The translations under genes and the position numbers were made by a program. A stretch of DNA of 64,000 nt, taken from AC-51 sp963749895. Its GTDB lineage: Bacteria; Actinomycetota; UBA4738; HRBIN12. Shown piece after piece: positions 24,979-34,036 of this stretch. The notes below the pieces were generated by a model that was not told the origin of the DNA, searched no databases, and was given only the letters and a program-made list of their open reading frames with translations. The stretch lies in assembly GCA_963749895.1 (NCBI GenBank), contig CAVVOG010000001.1, positions 124,001-188,000 of the forward strand. Direction: 5' to 3'. Position 1 is the first letter of the stretch. Each line of letters starts with the position of its first letter.

Positions 24979-27587
24979 GACGCCTCGACGCGGGCGGCTC
25001 GGCGATCGACCGGTCGCGACCGCTGACCGTCCGGTTCGACGGGCGCGATCTCCCGGCGTTCGCCGGGGACACGCTCGCGAGCGCCCTGCTGGCGAGCGAC
25101 CTCGCCGACGCCTTCGCCTCGCCGATCCTCGGACGGCCTCGTGGGGTGATGACCGCGGGCGTCGAGGAGCCGAACGCCTTCGTGGAGGTCTCGGCGCCGT
25201 GGTTCGACCCGATCGTCGCGGCGACCCGGGTGCCGGCGGTGGACGGCCTCGTGACGCTCAGCCGACCGGGGGTCGGCGTCCTGCCCCTCGACCCGCCGTC
25301 CGCGCCGGAGACCGAGCACCGGCACCGCCACGTCGAGACGCTCGTGATCGGCGCCGGACCGTCGGGCGTCGCCGCCGCACGCGAGGCCGCCGCGCGCGGC
25401 CACCGGACGATCCTGGTCGAGGAGGCCCACGGTTCCGCGGATGTCACCCTCGAGGCCGAAGGCGTCACGGTGCTCACCGGGACCACGGCGGCCGGGGTCT
25501 ACGACGACGGCTACGTCGTGCTCCACGAGCGCCCACCGGGACGCCGGCGCATCTGGCATGTGCGGGCGCGACGCGTGGTCCTGGCGACCGGGGCGCTCGA
25601 GCGCCCGATCCCGTTCGCCGGGAACGACCTTCCCGGGGTGCTGCTGGCCGGTGCCGCGTGGGCCAGCGTGACCCGCTTCGGCGTCCTGCCGGGTGAACGC
25701 GCCATCGTCTTCACGACGAACCACTGGGCGTACACGACCGCCCGCGTCCTGCGCGACGCCGGGGCCGACGTGCTCGTGGTCGATGCCTCCTCGACAGGAC
25801 CCGCGATGGACCAGGCCCGCGCCGACGGGATCGAGGTGCTGGGCGGCTGGGCGGTCTCGGCGGCCCGCGGTGAGCGGCGCGTGACCGGTGTCCGACTGAC
25901 GGGACCGGGCGGCGCCTCGCGGGAGCTCGATGTCGACCTGATCGCGGTCTCCGGCGGCTGGAACCCGAACCTCACCCTGTACCGGGGGATCGGCGGAGGC
26001 CTGCGCTACGACGAGGCCCGGACGTGCTTCGTCCCCGACGGGAGCGGGCCCGCCTGGCTCGAGGTGATCGGCGCCGCCGCCGGCGAAGGGCTCCCCACCG
26101 GACCCGTGGTCCCCTACGTCCCCGCGAACGACCTCTCGACGCACTTCGTCGACCTCCAGCGCGACCAGACCGTGGCCGACGTGCTGGCCGCCGTCCGCCG
26201 TGGGCTCACCTCGACCGAGCACGTGAAGCGCGCGACCTACATCGGGACCGCGATCGATCAGGGCCGCACGAGCGGCGTCGTCACCGCCCAGATCGTGAAC
26301 GCCGCCCTCGGTCTCCTTCAGGGCTCGGAGGGCCCGACGAACGCCCGGCCTCCCGCCGAACCGATCCCCTTCGCGGCGCTCGCCGGTCCCGATCGGGGAA
26401 CGCTGCTCGATCCCGAGCGCCGGACCTCGATCCACGCGTGGCACGTCGAGCGTGGCGCCGTCTTCGAGAACGTCGGCCAGTGGAAGCGCCCGTGGTACTT
26501 CCCCGTCGGCACCGAGCCCCTCGACGAGGCGGTCGCCCGCGAGTGCCTGGCGGTCCGCGAGCGTGCCGGCGTGATGGACGCCAGCACCCTCGGCAAGATC
26601 GACGTCGTCGGCCCCGACGCCGCGACGTTCCTCGACCGGATCTACACGAACCGGATGTCGACGCTCGCCGTCGGGTCGATCCGCTACGGCTTCATGCTCG
26701 GCCTCGACGGGATGGTCTTCGACGACGGCGTCGCGATGCGCCTGGCCGAGGACCGTTACCTGCTCACCACCACGACCGGCGGCGCCGCGAAGGTGCTCGA
26801 CCACCTCGAGGAGTGGCTCCAGACCGAGTGGCCGGAGCTCCGGGTCTCCTGCACGAGCGTGACCGAGCAGTGGGCGGTCGCGGCCGTGAACGGGCCGCTC
26901 GCGCGCGAGGTCGTGGCCGCGACCGCCGCCACCGTCGACCTGTCGAACGAGGCCTTCCCCTTCATGACCTGGCGCGATGGCGAGGTCGCGGGCATCCCGA
27001 CGCGTCTGTGTCGGGTGAGCTTCAGCGGCGAGCTCGCGTACGAGGTCCACGTCGCCTCGTGGCAGGGCGCCGCACTGTGGGAGGCGCTGATGGCCGCCGG
27101 TGAGCCGCTCGGACTCACGCCCTACGGGACCGAGGCGATGCACGTGCTCCGCGCCGAGAAGGGCTACGTGATCGTCGGCCAGGACACCGACGGGACGGTC
27201 ACGCCCCACGACCTCGGCATGTCGTGGATCGTCCGCAAGGACGACTCGGACTTCATCGGGAAGCGGTCGCTCCGGCGTCCGGACACCGTGCGTGAAGACC
27301 GCAAGCAGCTCGTCGGACTGCTCACCGAGGATCCCTCCGTCGTGCTCCCCGAGGGCGCCCAGCTCGTCGAGGAGCCCGGGGGCACGATCCCGGTCCCGAT
27401 GCTCGGCCACGTGACGTCGTCGTACCGGTCGCCCGCGCTCGGCCGCTCGATCGCGCTCGCGGTCGTGGAGGGCGGCGCGTCCCGGCACGGCGACACGATC
27501 CACGCCGCGCTCGCCGACGGCGACGTGCCGGTCACGATCACGTCGCCCGTCTTCTACGACCCGGAGGGAGCCCGCCGTGACGGGTGA
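24975..27587 (+). CDS. soxA: Sarcosine oxidase alpha subunit
   Basis: 870 residues, shorter than the usual 950-1000. N-terminal region IDRSRPLTVRFDGRDLPAF / AGDTLASALLAS is the family ferredoxin-like opening; the stretch usually reading SFKYHRPRG is here SPILGRPRG. The central dinucleotide-binding domain contains LVIGAGPSGVAAAREAAARG and VLATGALERPIPFAGNDLPG. The C-terminal 350 residues form the aminomethyltransferase-like folate domain (MDASTLGKIDVVGPDAATFL, AYEVHVASWQGAALWEAL). Overlaps soxD by 4 bases and soxG by 11. Confidence 0.94.
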   Translation: MRRLDAGGSAIDRSRPLTVRFDGRDLPAFAGDTLASALLASDLADAFASPILGRPRGVMTAGVEEPNAFVEVSAPWFDPIVAATRVPAVDGLVTLSRPGVGVLPLDPPSAPETEHRHRHVETLVIGAGPSGVAAAREAAARGHRTILVEEAHGSADVTLEAEGVTVLTGTTAAGVYDDGYVVLHERPPGRRRIWHVRARRVVLATGALERPIPFAGNDLPGVLLAGAAWASVTRFGVLPGERAIVFTTNHWAYTTARVLRDAGADVLVVDASSTGPAMDQARADGIEVLGGWAVSAARGERRVTGVRLTGPGGASRELDVDLIAVSGGWNPNLTLYRGIGGGLRYDEARTCFVPDGSGPAWLEVIGAAAGEGLPTGPVVPYVPANDLSTHFVDLQRDQTVADVLAAVRRGLTSTEHVKRATYIGTAIDQGRTSGVVTAQIVNAALGLLQGSEGPTNARPPAEPIPFAALAGPDRGTLLDPERRTSIHAWHVERGAVFENVGQWKRPWYFPVGTEPLDEAVARECLAVRERAGVMDASTLGKIDVVGPDAATFLDRIYTNRMSTLAVGSIRYGFMLGLDGMVFDDGVAMRLAEDRYLLTTTTGGAAKVLDHLEEWLQTEWPELRVSCTSVTEQWAVAAVNGPLAREVVAATAATVDLSNEAFPFMTWRDGEVAGIPTRLCRVSFSGELAYEVHVASWQGAALWEALMAAGEPLGLTPYGTEAMHVLRAEKGYVIVGQDTDGTVTPHDLGMSWIVRKDDSDFIGKRSLRRPDTVREDRKQLVGLLTEDPSVVLPEGAQLVEEPGGTIPVPMLGHVTSSYRSPALGRSIALAVVEGGASRHGDTIHAALADGDVPVTITSPVFYDPEGARRDG

Positions 27588-28116
27588 GTCGCTCCGCCGC
27601 GCGCCGCTCGCCCACCGCGAGGCCGACCTCACGGCGCTCGAGGCGCTCGAGGTCCCGTTCCTCGCCCAGATCGACGTCCGCTGCGACGCCGCGTCGGCGT
27701 GGCGGCTCGGCTTCCCGACGACCCCGAACACGGTCGCCGGCGACGAGACCCGCGGCGTGCTCTGGCTCGGCCCCGACGAGTGGCTCGTCGTCGGCCTCCC
27801 CGGCACCGAGGCCCTGATCGTCGCCGAACTCGAGGCCGCGCTCGAGGGCGAGCACCGCTCGATCGTCGACGTCAGCGCGAACCGCGCCGTGATCGATCTG
27901 CGCGGCGAGGACCGACTCGCGCTGCTCGCGAGCGGCTGCGGCCTGGACCTCGACCCCCGCGGCGACTGGCTCCCCGGCGTCTGCGCCCAGACGCTGTTCG
28001 CGAAGGCCCAGGTGATCCTCCAGGAGCGCGAGGACGCGACCCGGGTGTTCGTTCGCCCGTCGTTCGCCGACTACCTGGTGGACCGGCTCATGGCGGCCCG
28101 CGCCGCCCTCAGCTGA
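27577..28116 (+). CDS. soxG: Sarcosine oxidase gamma subunit
   Basis: 179 residues, GTG start inside the soxA end with GGAGGGAG about 8 bases upstream. Contains family landmarks TRGVLWLGPDEWLVVG, SIVDVSANRAVIDLRGE, LASGCGLDLDPR and FVRPSFADYLVDRLM. Structural subunit of the folate-side half of the enzyme. Last gene of the sox operon; converges on the PLP decarboxylase with an 8-base overlap. Confidence 0.92.
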   Translation: MTGESLRRAPLAHREADLTALEALEVPFLAQIDVRCDAASAWRLGFPTTPNTVAGDETRGVLWLGPDEWLVVGLPGTEALIVAELEAALEGEHRSIVDVSANRAVIDLRGEDRLALLASGCGLDLDPRGDWLPGVCAQTLFAKAQVILQEREDATRVFVRPSFADYLVDRLMAARAALS

Positions 28117-29563
28117 GCTCGTCGCCGAGGCGCACCGCCGCCTCGACCAGCGCGTCCATCTCCTCGGCCTCCGTGCGGAAGTTCGAGATGCAGGCACGGA
28201 TGAAGTAGCGTCCGCCGATCTCGGCGTTCGACGGGAATACGCGGCCCTCGCGGCGGATCGCTTCCATCACCCGCTCGTTCAGGTCATCGGTCTGCTCGTG
28301 GGTGAGCCCGTCCGGCACGACCCTGAAGCACACGATCGGCAGCACGGGGTCGAGCCCCAGCTCGAGGGTCGGCTCCTCCTCGACGCGTGCCGCCAGGTAG
28401 CGCGCCAACTCGACGTCGTGCGCCAGGCGCCGGTCGTACGCGTCGGTTCCGTGACCGGCGAACGACGCCCAGATCTTCAACGCCGAGAACGACCGGGACC
28501 ACGCCTGGGAGTACGACCCGAGGTTCTCGCCGCCGCCCGTGCGCTCGCGGACCTCGCGGATGTACGCGGCCTGGTGCTCGAACGCCGAGAAGAGCCGGTC
28601 GGGCTCGCGGGCCAGCAACACGGCGGCCACGAGCGGCACGGAGAGCCACTTGTGGGGGTCGAACGTGATCGTGTCGGCGCGCTCAATCCCGTCCAGGAGC
28701 GGACGCAGCGCCTCCGAGAAGACCGCCGCACCGCCGTACGCGGCGTCGACGTGGAACCAGATGCCCTCGCGGGCGCAGACGTCGGCGATCTCGGGGAGCG
28801 GATCGACGGTCCCCGGACCGGTCGTCCCCGCGGTACCGACGACCGCGATCGGCGTGACGCCGGCGGCGCGGTCGGCGGCGATCGCCTCCTCGAGGAGGTC
28901 GACCCGCATCCGGAGGTCCGGGTCCGTGCCGACCAGCCGGACGCTCGACTCGCCGGCACCGATCATGTCGGCGGCCTCCAGGATCGTCGCGTGCGACTCG
29001 GCCGAGGCGTAGAACGCGACCGGTCGGCCCGCGAGCCCGGCCGTCCGCACGTCGGGGAGGGCGGCGTCTCGCGCGGCCTTGAGCGCGGTGATGTTCGACG
29101 TCGCGCCGCCGGGCGTGACGAGCCCTCCGGCACCCTCCGGCAGCCCGAAGCGCGACGCGAGCCACCGCATCAGGGCGAGCTCGAACTCGGTGGCGCCGCC
29201 CGACAGCGCCCAGCCGCCCACGTTCGCGTTGAGCCCGGCGGCGATCAGCTCGGCCGCCGCCCCGGGAACCGTCCCGCCGCCCGAGATGTACGCGAGGAAC
29301 CCGGGGTGCCCCTGGTACACCGACCGCTCGAACACGAGCGGCCGCAGCACCTCGACGATCTCCGCGGGCGACATCCCTTGGGCCGGGATCGGCACCTCGG
29401 TCGCCGCCGCGACCTCGTCGGCGGGCTGCATCCGGCTGACGGGCAGGTCGCGCACGCGTTCCAGCAGCTCGGTCCACAGGTCGACCGCGGCCACGCCGAC
29501 CTCGCGCGCGCGGGCAGGTTCCCAGTCGAGATCGCGGACGGGTTCGGGTGGCCGGGTCGTCAT
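28109..29563 (-). CDS. PLP-dependent amino-acid decarboxylase (group II, aromatic-type)
   Basis: 484 residues. Fold type I decarboxylase: LVTPGGATSNITALKAARD, the FHVDAAYGGAAVFSE Asp that holds the pyridine nitrogen, and the DPHKWLSVPLVAAVLL Lys that binds PLP. MPGFxxx-type N-terminal helices and GHPGFLAYISGGGTVPG are typical of aromatic-L-amino-acid/glutamate decarboxylase relatives. Start ATG 29563 is preceded by TAGGCT and 7 bases (leaderless pattern). Substrate could be an aromatic or other amino acid; not determined. Divergent from the CocE-type hydrolase. Confidence 0.88.
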   Translation of the reverse strand: MTTRPPEPVRDLDWEPARAREVGVAAVDLWTELLERVRDLPVSRMQPADEVAAATEVPIPAQGMSPAEIVEVLRPLVFERSVYQGHPGFLAYISGGGTVPGAAAELIAAGLNANVGGWALSGGATEFELALMRWLASRFGLPEGAGGLVTPGGATSNITALKAARDAALPDVRTAGLAGRPVAFYASAESHATILEAADMIGAGESSVRLVGTDPDLRMRVDLLEEAIAADRAAGVTPIAVVGTAGTTGPGTVDPLPEIADVCAREGIWFHVDAAYGGAAVFSEALRPLLDGIERADTITFDPHKWLSVPLVAAVLLAREPDRLFSAFEHQAAYIREVRERTGGGENLGSYSQAWSRSFSALKIWASFAGHGTDAYDRRLAHDVELARYLAARVEEEPTLELGLDPVLPIVCFRVVPDGLTHEQTDDLNERVMEAIRREGRVFPSNAEIGGRYFIRACISNFRTEAEEMDALVEAAVRLGDELS

Positions 29564-29570
29564 GCCCGGC

Positions 29571-29576
29571 AGCCTA
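29571..29576 (-). promoter_or_regulatory. Predicted -10 of PLP decarboxylase gene
   Basis: TAGGCT on the minus strand, 7 bases before the ATG at 29563. Same hexamer as in the iclR/soxB control region; no Shine-Dalgarno. Confidence 0.45.
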
Positions 29577-29621
29577 TCGACGGTTGCTTGTACGCGACCG
29601 GCGCCGCGGGATGATGACGGC

Positions 29622-31661
29622 ATGAGCCCGCAGTCGAACGACGTCCGCACCGTCACCGAGTTCCCCTTCCAGGTCCAGCGCATCCCGAACGAGTGGATCA
29701 CCCTGTCCGACGGCACCCGCCTCGCCGCACGGATCTGGCGTCCCGTCACCGACGAGCCGGTCCCGGCGATCCTCGAGTACCTGCCCTACCGCAAGGGCGA
29801 CGGGATGGCCGCGCGCGACGAACCGCTCGGCACCTGGTTCGCCGGGCACGGGTACGCCTGGGTCCGCGTCGACATCCGCGGGACGGGCGACTCCGACGGC
29901 GTGATCCTCGACGAGTACCCGCGCCAGGAGCAGGACGACGGGCTCGAGGTCCTCACGTGGATCGCGTCGCAGCCGTGGTGCACGGGATCGCTCGGGATGG
30001 TCGGCATCTCCTGGGGCGGCTTCAACGGGCTGCAGATCGCGGCGCGGCGCCCGCTCGAGCTGAAGGCCGTCATCTCGATGTGCTCGACCGACGACCGCTA
30101 CGCCGACGACGTCCACTACGACGGCGGGTGCGTCCTGGCGTGGGACATGGTGCCGTGGCACGCGGTGATGTTCAGCTGGAACGGCCTGCCGCCCGAAGCC
30201 GAGACCGTCGGCGACGGCTGGCGCGAGACATGGATCCGACGCCTCGAGGAGACCCCGCCGTTCGTCACCGAATGGCTCACGCACCAGCGACGTGACGAGT
30301 ACTGGAAGCACGGCTCGGTCTGCGAGGACTACGCCGCGATCGAGTGCCCGGTGTGGATGGTCGGCGGCTGGGCCGACGGGTACACGAACGCGATCGGTCG
30401 GACGCTCGCCGGTCTCCCCGGCCCGAAGAAGGGCCTGATCGGACCGTGGCCGCACTCATGGCCGCACAACGCCGTGCCCGGCCCCCGGATCGGGTTCCTG
30501 CAAGAGGCCCTTCGCTGGTGGGATCGGTGGCTGAAGGACGAGCCCACCGGGATCGACGACGAGCCGATGCTCCAGGCGTACCTCCAGGAGTGGGTGCCGC
30601 CGAACGAGCAGCACCTCGATCGGCCGGGGCGGTGGGTGGCCGAGACCGCCTGGCCACCGCCCTCGGTCAGACCGGAACGCCGTTACCTCGGCGCCGGCAC
30701 CCTCACCGACGAAGCGTCCGTGGACGTCGACATCCCGCACACGGGGCTCCAGCGACACGGGCTGCTCGCCGGCACGTGGTGCCCGTACGGCCCCGAGGCA
30801 GACTTCCCGCCGGACCAGCGGGAGGAGGACGCGCTCTGCCTGGTCTTCGAGACGCCTCCGCTCCCCGACCGCGTGGAGCTGCTCGGACATCCACGCCTCC
30901 ACCTGACCGTGGCGGCCGACCGACCGGTCGCGTTCGTGGCGGCACGTCTGTGCGACGTCGCCCCGGACGGCACGTCGCTCCTGTTGAGCCGCGGGGCCCT
31001 GAACCTGACGCACCGCGACTCCCACGAGCACCCGACGCCGGTCGAGCCCGGCCGCGCGTACGAGGTCGACGTCGAGCTCGACGTGCTCGGGCAGGCGATC
31101 CCGGCGGGACATCGGCTGCGCCTGGCGCTGTCGAGCACCTACTGGCCGTGGCTCTGGCCCTCGCCCGAGCCTGTCACCCTGACGGTCACCGCCGGGCCAG
31201 GATCGTGGCTCGAGCTGCCGGTCCGCCCACCCAACGCGCCCGACGGCGACGTCCGTGACTACGCACCGGCCGAGGCCGCGCCCGGCCTGGAGATCGAGGA
31301 GCTGGAGCACGAGGAGGCGTTCCACCTGATCGAACGCGACGTCGTGAGCGGCCGGATCACGATGACGCTGAACCAGGACGGCGGAGGCAAGGTCCGGCAG
31401 GTCGCGGCCGGGATCGAGCTCGGTGAGATGGCTCGCGACCGCTTCACGATCGTCGAGGGCGAGCCGTCGTCGGCCGAGATGGCGTCGGAGCGGCACGTGA
31501 GCCTCGCCCGAGGCGATCGCCGCGCCGAGGTCCGCACGCACAGCGCGATGTCCTGCGACGCGACCCACTTCCATCTGCGCGACACGATCCAGGCGTTCGA
31601 GGGCGACGAGCGCATCTTCGAACGAACCTGGGAGCGGTCGATCCCTCGCGACCACGTGTGA
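29622..31661 (+). CDS. CocE/NonD-family serine hydrolase (X-Pro dipeptidyl-peptidase S15 type)
   Basis: 679 residues. N-terminal alpha/beta hydrolase with nucleophile elbow GMVGISWGGFNGLQIA (Ser in GxSxG), oxyanion-region PYRKGDGMAARDE and VDIRGTGDSDG; later WMVGGWADGYTNAI and IGPWPHSWPH supply the Asp and His. The C-terminal X-Pro dipeptidyl-peptidase jelly-roll domain (VELLGHPRLHLTVAADRPVAF, VELDVLGQAIPAGHRLRLAL) ends before an extra 110-residue tail. No signal peptide. Hydrolyses an ester or amide; substrate unknown. 13 bases upstream of the small unknown gene. Confidence 0.9.
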   Translation: MSPQSNDVRTVTEFPFQVQRIPNEWITLSDGTRLAARIWRPVTDEPVPAILEYLPYRKGDGMAARDEPLGTWFAGHGYAWVRVDIRGTGDSDGVILDEYPRQEQDDGLEVLTWIASQPWCTGSLGMVGISWGGFNGLQIAARRPLELKAVISMCSTDDRYADDVHYDGGCVLAWDMVPWHAVMFSWNGLPPEAETVGDGWRETWIRRLEETPPFVTEWLTHQRRDEYWKHGSVCEDYAAIECPVWMVGGWADGYTNAIGRTLAGLPGPKKGLIGPWPHSWPHNAVPGPRIGFLQEALRWWDRWLKDEPTGIDDEPMLQAYLQEWVPPNEQHLDRPGRWVAETAWPPPSVRPERRYLGAGTLTDEASVDVDIPHTGLQRHGLLAGTWCPYGPEADFPPDQREEDALCLVFETPPLPDRVELLGHPRLHLTVAADRPVAFVAARLCDVAPDGTSLLLSRGALNLTHRDSHEHPTPVEPGRAYEVDVELDVLGQAIPAGHRLRLALSSTYWPWLWPSPEPVTLTVTAGPGSWLELPVRPPNAPDGDVRDYAPAEAAPGLEIEELEHEEAFHLIERDVVSGRITMTLNQDGGGKVRQVAAGIELGEMARDRFTIVEGEPSSAEMASERHVSLARGDRRAEVRTHSAMSCDATHFHLRDTIQAFEGDERIFERTWERSIPRDHV

Positions 31662-31673
31662 AGGAGCACGACG

Positions 31674-32144
31674 ATGAGCAGGGACGAACGGTTCACCCCC
31701 GACGAATGGGCGCGCCTCGTGGCCCTTCCCCGTCACGTGGCCGACGCTCTGTTCGCGGTGTCCTCCCACCATCCCGCAGCGATCCACCGTGAGGCGCACG
31801 CCGCCGGGATGGCGATCACCCACCCCCACGAACACGGAGCCGCCGAGCAGCTGATCTCGGCGATCCTCGCCTCGTCCGCCCCCGAGGAGGCCATCGAAGC
31901 CGCGATCGAACACGAGGCCGAGATGGACGCCGCGGAGCTGCGGACCGAGGCGCTCGACGCGATCCGGGACACGGTGCCGCTGCTCGACCGGTTGGGCGAC
32001 GACGAGCGGGCCGGGTTCCGCCATTGGCTGCTGGGGGTGGCCGAGGCCGAGGCCGAGGGTGCCCCGGAGCGCTCGGCGAACGACCTCGTGAGCGACCGCG
32101 AGCGCGATGCGCTCGGCGAGCTCGCGAGGATCCTCGGCGGGTGA
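31674..32144 (+). CDS. Small acidic protein of unknown function
   Basis: 156 residues, well-placed AAGGAG before the ATG, 12 bases after the hydrolase gene and probably cotranscribed. Almost entirely helical by composition: FTPDEWARLVALPRHVADALF, then an Ala/Glu-rich middle (APEEAIEAAIEHEAEMDAAE) and DRERDALGELARIL at the end. No catalytic motif, membrane helix or signal peptide seen. I do not recognise the family; a helical-bundle regulatory or tellurium-resistance-like fold is conceivable but unsupported. Confidence 0.7.
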   Translation: MSRDERFTPDEWARLVALPRHVADALFAVSSHHPAAIHREAHAAGMAITHPHEHGAAEQLISAILASSAPEEAIEAAIEHEAEMDAAELRTEALDAIRDTVPLLDRLGDDERAGFRHWLLGVAEAEAEGAPERSANDLVSDRERDALGELARILGG

Positions 32145-32148
32145 GGGG

Positions 32149-33351
32149 CTACACGGTCCGCAGCGCGTCGGTCGGCGATAGCCGAGCCGCGCGGGTCGCC
32201 GGGTAGAGGCCGGCGAGCCCGCCGATCAGCAGCGCCACCACGACGCCTGCCACCAGCACCCAGGCGGGCACCACGATCGCCCACCCTTCGTAGAGGGCGT
32301 ACCCGGCCGTGACGAGGGCCCCGAGCACGACCCCGACGACGCCACCGGTCCCCGACAGCAGGAGCGCCTCGGCCAGGAACTGGATCGTCACATGACGCTT
32401 CGTCGCGCCGAGCGCCCGCCGCAGCCCGATCTCCGAGCGTCGCTCGAGCACCGAGATCACCATCACGTTGGCGATCCCCACGCCTCCGACCAGGAGCGCC
32501 ACCGCCCCGAGACCCAGGAACAACGCGGTGAAGGCCGCCTCGGCGGCGGCCCGCGCTTCCAGGGCGTCGGACGGTCGCGTCACGTCGACCTCGTCGGGGG
32601 CCTCGGGGTTCGCCGTGGCCCCGAGCACCTCGCGGACCGCGTCGACGTCCTCGGGGTCGGTCCGCACGTAGACCGTCGTCGCGGACGCATCGGCGTCCAG
32701 GTAGGTCCGGGCGGCCGCGCGACCCACGAGGGCCGACCGGTCGAGGTCGGGTGCCAGCGGCAGCGGCTCCACGACGCCCACCACCGTGAACCACCGGTCG
32801 TCGATCCACACCCGGACCCGGCCGCTCAGCCCCTGGACCCCGAGGCGATCGGCGGCCACCGACCCCAGCACCACCGTCGGGAACCGCCCGTTCGCGTCGT
32901 CGACGAACACCCCGCCGGCCATCGAGCCACCGAGCGTGTCGAGCAGCGTCGGGTCGGCCGCCACCACCGCGATCCCGTTCGTCTCGGCCTCGTCGATGAA
33001 CGGCGTCCGCCGAACGGTCGAGCCCGAGACGAACCGCGCGCCCGTGACCGCCTGGACCGGTCCGATCCGCGCGATCATCGCCTCGGCGGTCTCCGGAAGG
33101 GTCGCTTGCTCGCCGAACACGCTCTGCCCAGGTGAGGCCTCGAGCAGGTTCGTCCCGAGCGCGTCGAGCTGCGCCAGGAGGTCGGCGCGGCTCGAGTCCG
33201 AGATGCCGAGCACCGCGACCATCGACGCGATGCCGATCGCGATGCCCAGGGCGGACAGGACCGCACGGGTCCGGCGGGTCCGCAGCCCGACCGCGCCGAC
33301 CCGCACGGCGTCGCGGGGCAGCAGGCGGCTCGGCGCGAGGTCGGTCGCCAT
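32149..33351 (-). CDS. MacB/FtsX-type ABC transporter permease
   Basis: 400 residues. N-terminal membrane helix in RAVLSALGIAIGIASMVAVLG, a large extracytoplasmic MacB-PCD domain (about residues 50-270) and three C-terminal helices with the FtsX signature NVMVISVLERRSEIGLRRALGATKRHV. No ATPase domain of its own; that is supplied by the gene 4 bases upstream. Probably exports or mechanically couples to an envelope substrate, rather than importing. Last gene of a four-gene operon. Confidence 0.9.
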   Translation of the reverse strand: MATDLAPSRLLPRDAVRVGAVGLRTRRTRAVLSALGIAIGIASMVAVLGISDSSRADLLAQLDALGTNLLEASPGQSVFGEQATLPETAEAMIARIGPVQAVTGARFVSGSTVRRTPFIDEAETNGIAVVAADPTLLDTLGGSMAGGVFVDDANGRFPTVVLGSVAADRLGVQGLSGRVRVWIDDRWFTVVGVVEPLPLAPDLDRSALVGRAAARTYLDADASATTVYVRTDPEDVDAVREVLGATANPEAPDEVDVTRPSDALEARAAAEAAFTALFLGLGAVALLVGGVGIANVMVISVLERRSEIGLRRALGATKRHVTIQFLAEALLLSGTGGVVGVVLGALVTAGYALYEGWAIVVPAWVLVAGVVVALLIGGLAGLYPATRAARLSPTDALRTV

Positions 33352-33355
33352 CGGG

Positions 33356-34036
33356 TCACCCCTGCCCGACGGTGTCGTGCACGACGCGGCCATCGCGCAC
33401 CTCGATCCGGCGATCGGTCGCCGAGGCCACGTCGTGGTCGTGGGTGATCACGACGATCGTCGTCCCGTCGGCGTGGAGCTCGCGCAGCAGGGCGAGGATC
33501 TCCGCGCCCGAGCCCGTGTCGAGGTTCCCCGTCGGTTCGTCGGCCAGGACGAGCGCGGGCCGGCCGAGCAGCGCCCGTGCGATCGCCACCCGCTGCTTCT
33601 CCCCCCCGGACAGCTCCGCCGGGGTGTGCGAGATCCGTGGCCCGAGTCCGACACGGTCGAGCACCTCGGCGGCTCGCTCGCGCCGGTCGGCGGCGGGCAC
33701 GCCCGCGTACAGCAACCCGTTCGCGACGTTGTCGAGCGCGGTCATACCGTCCAACAGGAAGAACTGCTGGAACACGAACCCGATCCGCCGGGCGCGCAGC
33801 GCCGCCAGCTCGGCGTCGGACATCGTCGCCGCGTCGTGCCCGTCGACCAGGACGGCACCGCCGCTCGGGCGGTCGAGGGTCCCCATCAGGTGGAGCAGGG
33901 TCGACTTGCCCGACCCGGACGGCCCGACGACCGAGGTCAGCTCACCGGCCTCGACCTCGAGGTCGACATCGTGCAGGACCTCCAGGTCGCCGTAGGACTT
34001 GCGGACACCACGGAGCTCGATCACGGGCGCGTTCAT
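33356..34036 (-). CDS. MacB/LolD-type ABC transporter ATP-binding protein
   Basis: 226 residues, the usual length of LolD/MacB-like ATPases. Walker A GPSGSGKSTLL near residue 40, Q-loop FVFQQFFLL, signature LSGGEKQRVAIARALL, Walker B LVLADEPTGNLD and H-loop VVITHDHDVA. The start ATG overlaps the adaptor gene stop by 4 bases. With adaptor and FtsX-type permease it forms a MacAB-like export complex. Confidence 0.94.
   Translation of the reverse strand: MNAPVIELRGVRKSYGDLEVLHDVDLEVEAGELTSVVGPSGSGKSTLLHLMGTLDRPSGGAVLVDGHDAATMSDAELAALRARRIGFVFQQFFLLDGMTALDNVANGLLYAGVPAADRRERAAEVLDRVGLGPRISHTPAELSGGEKQRVAIARALLGRPALVLADEPTGNLDTGSGAEILALLRELHADGTTIVVITHDHDVASATDRRIEVRDGRVVHDTVGQG

Noticed and set aside
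24828..27806. Very long open frame antisense to soxA (992 codons)
   Set aside because: Composition is Arg/Gly/His-rich with no domain motif, as expected from the reverse of a GC-rich gene. The sox operon on the other strand has clear catalytic motifs.
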